NCBI GenBank assembly: GCA_900472175.1 | Contig: UCHD01000017.1 | Location: 170,430-234,429, forward strand | From: Hyphomicrobiales bacterium | GTDB taxonomy: Bacteria; Pseudomonadota; Alphaproteobacteria; Rhizobiales; Rhizobiaceae | Direction of reading: 5' to 3' | Length of the DNA: 64,000 nt | The notes under the pieces: generated by a model | What the model was told of the DNA's origin: nothing | Database searches by the model: none | Seen by the model: only the letters and a program-made list of their open reading frames with translations | Program-made: the position numbers and the translations under genes | Shown: piece after piece, positions 62,079 to 64,000 of the stretch | Position numbering within the stretch: position 1 is the stretch's first letter | How the letters are laid out: every line of letters starts with the position of its first letter

Positions 62079-63757
62079 CATCTGCTGCTCCCGTTTCCCC
62101 ATCCGTCCTCACCGTCGACAAGCTCTGCGTCGATGCCCGCACGCCGGAAGGCCGCAGGCGGGTTCTCGATGATGTCAGTTTCGATCTGAAGCTTGGGGAA
62201 ACGCTCTGCATCGCCGGCGAAAGCGGTTCTGGAAAATCGGTGACGTCGCTCGCTATCATGGGGCTTCTGCCGAAGGCGTCGTTGCAGATCGCCTCCGGTA
62301 GCATCGCGCTTCAAGGCCGCGAGCTGTCGCGTCTGTCCAACAGCGCCATGCGCGGCGTTCGCGGCGGCGATGTCGCCATGGTGTTTCAGGAACCGATGAC
62401 CTCGCTCAATCCGGTGATGACGATCGGGGCACAATTGACCGAGGCCATTCGCGAACATCAGGGATCGGAAGGCGGCAGCGCCGATGCGGTGGCGCTGCGC
62501 ATGCTCGATGCCGTCCACATGACAGATCCGGCAAGACGGCTGAAGCAATATCCGCACGAACTGTCCGGTGGCATGCGCCAGCGCGTGATGATAGCCATGG
62601 CGCTCTCCTGCCGTCCGAAAGTGCTGATCGCCGACGAACCGACGACGGCGCTCGACGTGACGGTGCAGGCGCAGATCCTCAAGCTGATGGACGAGCTGAA
62701 GCGGGAATTCGGCGCCTCGATCATTCTCATCACCCACGACATGGGCGTCGTCGCCCAGATGGCCGACCGCGTCGTCATCATGCAGAGCGGCCGGATCATC
62801 GAACAGGGTGGTGCGTTGCCGATCTTCAATGCACCAACGCAGCCCTACACCCGCGACCTGCTGGCCGCCGTCCCCCGGCTCGGCGCCCATGCCGGCACCG
62901 ACGGGCCGCCGCGTATCACCCCGGCGGTGGCTGAGACGCCTGTGCCGGATCGCACGCCTGTTCTCACCGTGCGCGGGCTGGACGTGACCTATGGCAAGTC
63001 GACCGGCTGGCTTTCAGGCAAGAAGCCGCCCGCATCCGCCGTCAGCGCGGTATCCTTCGATATCCTGCCCGGCCAGACGCTCGGCCTCGTCGGCGAAAGC
63101 GGCTCGGGCAAATCCACCACCGGCAAGGCGGTTCTCGGCCTGATCCCGTTCACCGGCGATGTCGTCATTGACGGTCAGAATATCGGCGGCCTCAGCCAGC
63201 GCCAGATGCGGCCGGTGCGGCGCAGCGCCCAGATGATCTTTCAGGATCCCTACGCCTCGCTTGATCCGCGCATGGCGGTCGGTGCCGCGATTGCCGAACC
63301 GCTGATCATCCATGGCCTGGCCAACAAGGGCGAACGCGACGACCGCGTCGCCGAGCTGCTGCGCCGGGTCGGCCTGCAGCCGGACGCCGCCAGCCGCTAC
63401 CCGCATGAATTCTCCGGCGGCCAGCGCCAGCGCATCTGCATCGCCCGGGCGCTGACGCTCGGCCCGAAACTGATCGTCGCCGACGAGAGCGTCGCGGCCC
63501 TCGACGTTTCCGTGCGCGCCCGCGTGCTCGACCTGATGCTGGAACTGCAGGAAACGATGGGGCTTGCCTATCTCCTGATCTCGCACGACATGGCGGTGAT
63601 CGAGCGCATGTCCCATAATGTCGCGGTCATGCGCGCCGGCCGCATCGTCGAAATGGGATCGCGCCGCTCCGTCTTCGAGAATCCGGCGGATGCCTATACC
63701 CGCGCCTTGATGGCAGCCGTTCCGATCCCGGATCCGGCCTTGCGGCAGGTGGCGTGA
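62075..63757 (+). CDS. ABC transporter ATP-binding protein, DppD-DppF fusion
   Basis: The 560-residue protein carries two complete ABC domains. The first has Walker A GESGSGKS (residues 48-55), signature LSGGMRQRVMIAMAL and Walker B VLIADEPTTALDV. The second has Walker A GESGSGKST (about 340-348), signature FSGGQRQRICIARAL and ADESVAALDVS. The second domain has Ser-Val in place of the usual Pro-Thr after DE. Such fusions power peptide-type importers. It starts with GTG at 62075, overlapping the amidase stop, and closes the operon. Confidence 0.93.
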   Translation: MTSAAPVSPSVLTVDKLCVDARTPEGRRRVLDDVSFDLKLGETLCIAGESGSGKSVTSLAIMGLLPKASLQIASGSIALQGRELSRLSNSAMRGVRGGDVAMVFQEPMTSLNPVMTIGAQLTEAIREHQGSEGGSADAVALRMLDAVHMTDPARRLKQYPHELSGGMRQRVMIAMALSCRPKVLIADEPTTALDVTVQAQILKLMDELKREFGASIILITHDMGVVAQMADRVVIMQSGRIIEQGGALPIFNAPTQPYTRDLLAAVPRLGAHAGTDGPPRITPAVAETPVPDRTPVLTVRGLDVTYGKSTGWLSGKKPPASAVSAVSFDILPGQTLGLVGESGSGKSTTGKAVLGLIPFTGDVVIDGQNIGGLSQRQMRPVRRSAQMIFQDPYASLDPRMAVGAAIAEPLIIHGLANKGERDDRVAELLRRVGLQPDAASRYPHEFSGGQRQRICIARALTLGPKLIVADESVAALDVSVRARVLDLMLELQETMGLAYLLISHDMAVIERMSHNVAVMRAGRIVEMGSRRSVFENPADAYTRALMAAVPIPDPALRQVA

Positions 63758-63883
63758 CGGGGAACATTTGCTCTCGGCCAGTGACTCGTCCTTTTGTCCA
63801 AGGAACCTCTCGCCGGCACCATCGCTGATTTCCTTCGGCCGTATTTCCGGCTAAGCAGAGAGGCAAAGTCGACGGGAGGAAAC

Positions 63884-64000
63884 ATGTGCACTATCATCGA
63901 AACCGTGGAAGCGCGCCGGGCCGAGGCGCGTCTTGGCGGCGGGCAGAAGCGCATCGATGCGCAGCATGCCAAGGGCAAGTTGACGGCGCGCGAGCGGATC
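63884..64000 (+). CDS. pccB: Propionyl/acetyl-CoA carboxylase carboxyltransferase subunit (5' part)
   Basis: Only the first 39 codons are in the window. The segment EARRAEARLGGGQKRIDAQH, followed by AKGKLTARERI, is the typical N-terminus of the biotin-dependent carboxyltransferase beta subunit of propionyl-CoA carboxylase. GGGAGGAAAC stands directly before the ATG at 63884, a strong ribosome site. It lies 126 bases after the ABC operon. Whether it shares that transcript cannot be told; I see no terminator between them. Confidence 0.85.
   Translation, partial: MCTIIETVEARRAEARLGGGQKRIDAQHAKGKLTARERI

Noticed and set aside
1..64000. CRISPR arrays, insertion sequences, prophage or toxin-antitoxin genes
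   Set aside because: I looked for regularly spaced repeats, transposase or integrase motifs and paired small toxin-like genes and found none that I can support.

Overview
The window looks like a chromosomal segment of an alphaproteobacterium of the family Rhizobiaceae (Rhizobium/Agrobacterium relatives). The basis is the ffs-dnaX-ybaB-recR order, two porins of the rhizobial porin_2 type, DUF982, DUF2865 and BA14K proteins, a RIME-type palindromic repeat and high GC content. I cannot name the genus from the sequence alone.

Layout. 1-7442: a Tad/Flp pilus locus, with cpaE (cut by the window edge), cpaD, cpaC, cpaB, cpaA and a 57-residue Flp pilin on the minus strand. A lone CpaC-N-like protein and two TadE/TadG-like pseudopilins face away from them. 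7602-19819: nucleoside uptake and salvage. deoB-add-upp lies on the plus strand. A minus-strand operon runs ABC ATPase, two permeases, cdd, punA, deoC, deoA, with its probable binding protein (BMP family) next to it. 20128-23366: a TonB-dependent siderophore receptor and an AraC regulator. 23587-28077: tRNA-Ser(GGA) and a loose group of small orphan genes, a lipoprotein hydrolase, and BON and DUF982 proteins. 28218-33987: AEC transporter, cytochrome c, kdsB, pheA, porin, nudC. 33990-40538: HIT protein, SRP RNA, dnaX, ybaB, DUF2865, MOSC, recR and a lytic transglycosylase. 40578-43256: SRPBCC/ArsR pair and an MFS exporter. 43319-49314: the rimP-nusA-ylxR-infB transcription/translation operon, preceded by an attenuator-like leader. 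49399-55201: DoxX, SelW-like/YqaA pair, BA14K, phosphohexomutase, tRNA-Leu(CAG), Rrf2 regulator and a second porin. 55674-63757: an operon encoding an AmiC-like sensor, an AmiR-like ANTAR antiterminator, a Dpp/Opp-type ABC importer and an acetamidase/formamidase. It is preceded by a leader with a terminator hairpin. The window ends in the first 39 codons of a propionyl-CoA carboxylase beta subunit.

How the genes work together. The nucleoside block can import nucleosides, deaminate them (Cdd, Add), phosphorolyse them (PunA, DeoA) and send deoxyribose phosphate into central metabolism (DeoB, DeoC), while Upp salvages uracil. A TACCAATTGGTA-type motif occurs upstream of both the transporter operon and the binding-protein gene. 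The most interesting part is the last operon. Its first two genes resemble the AmiC/AmiR antitermination pair, and the leader contains a short hexaloop hairpin that cannot form together with the terminator stem. This predicts ligand-controlled readthrough into an amide or peptide import and hydrolysis pathway.
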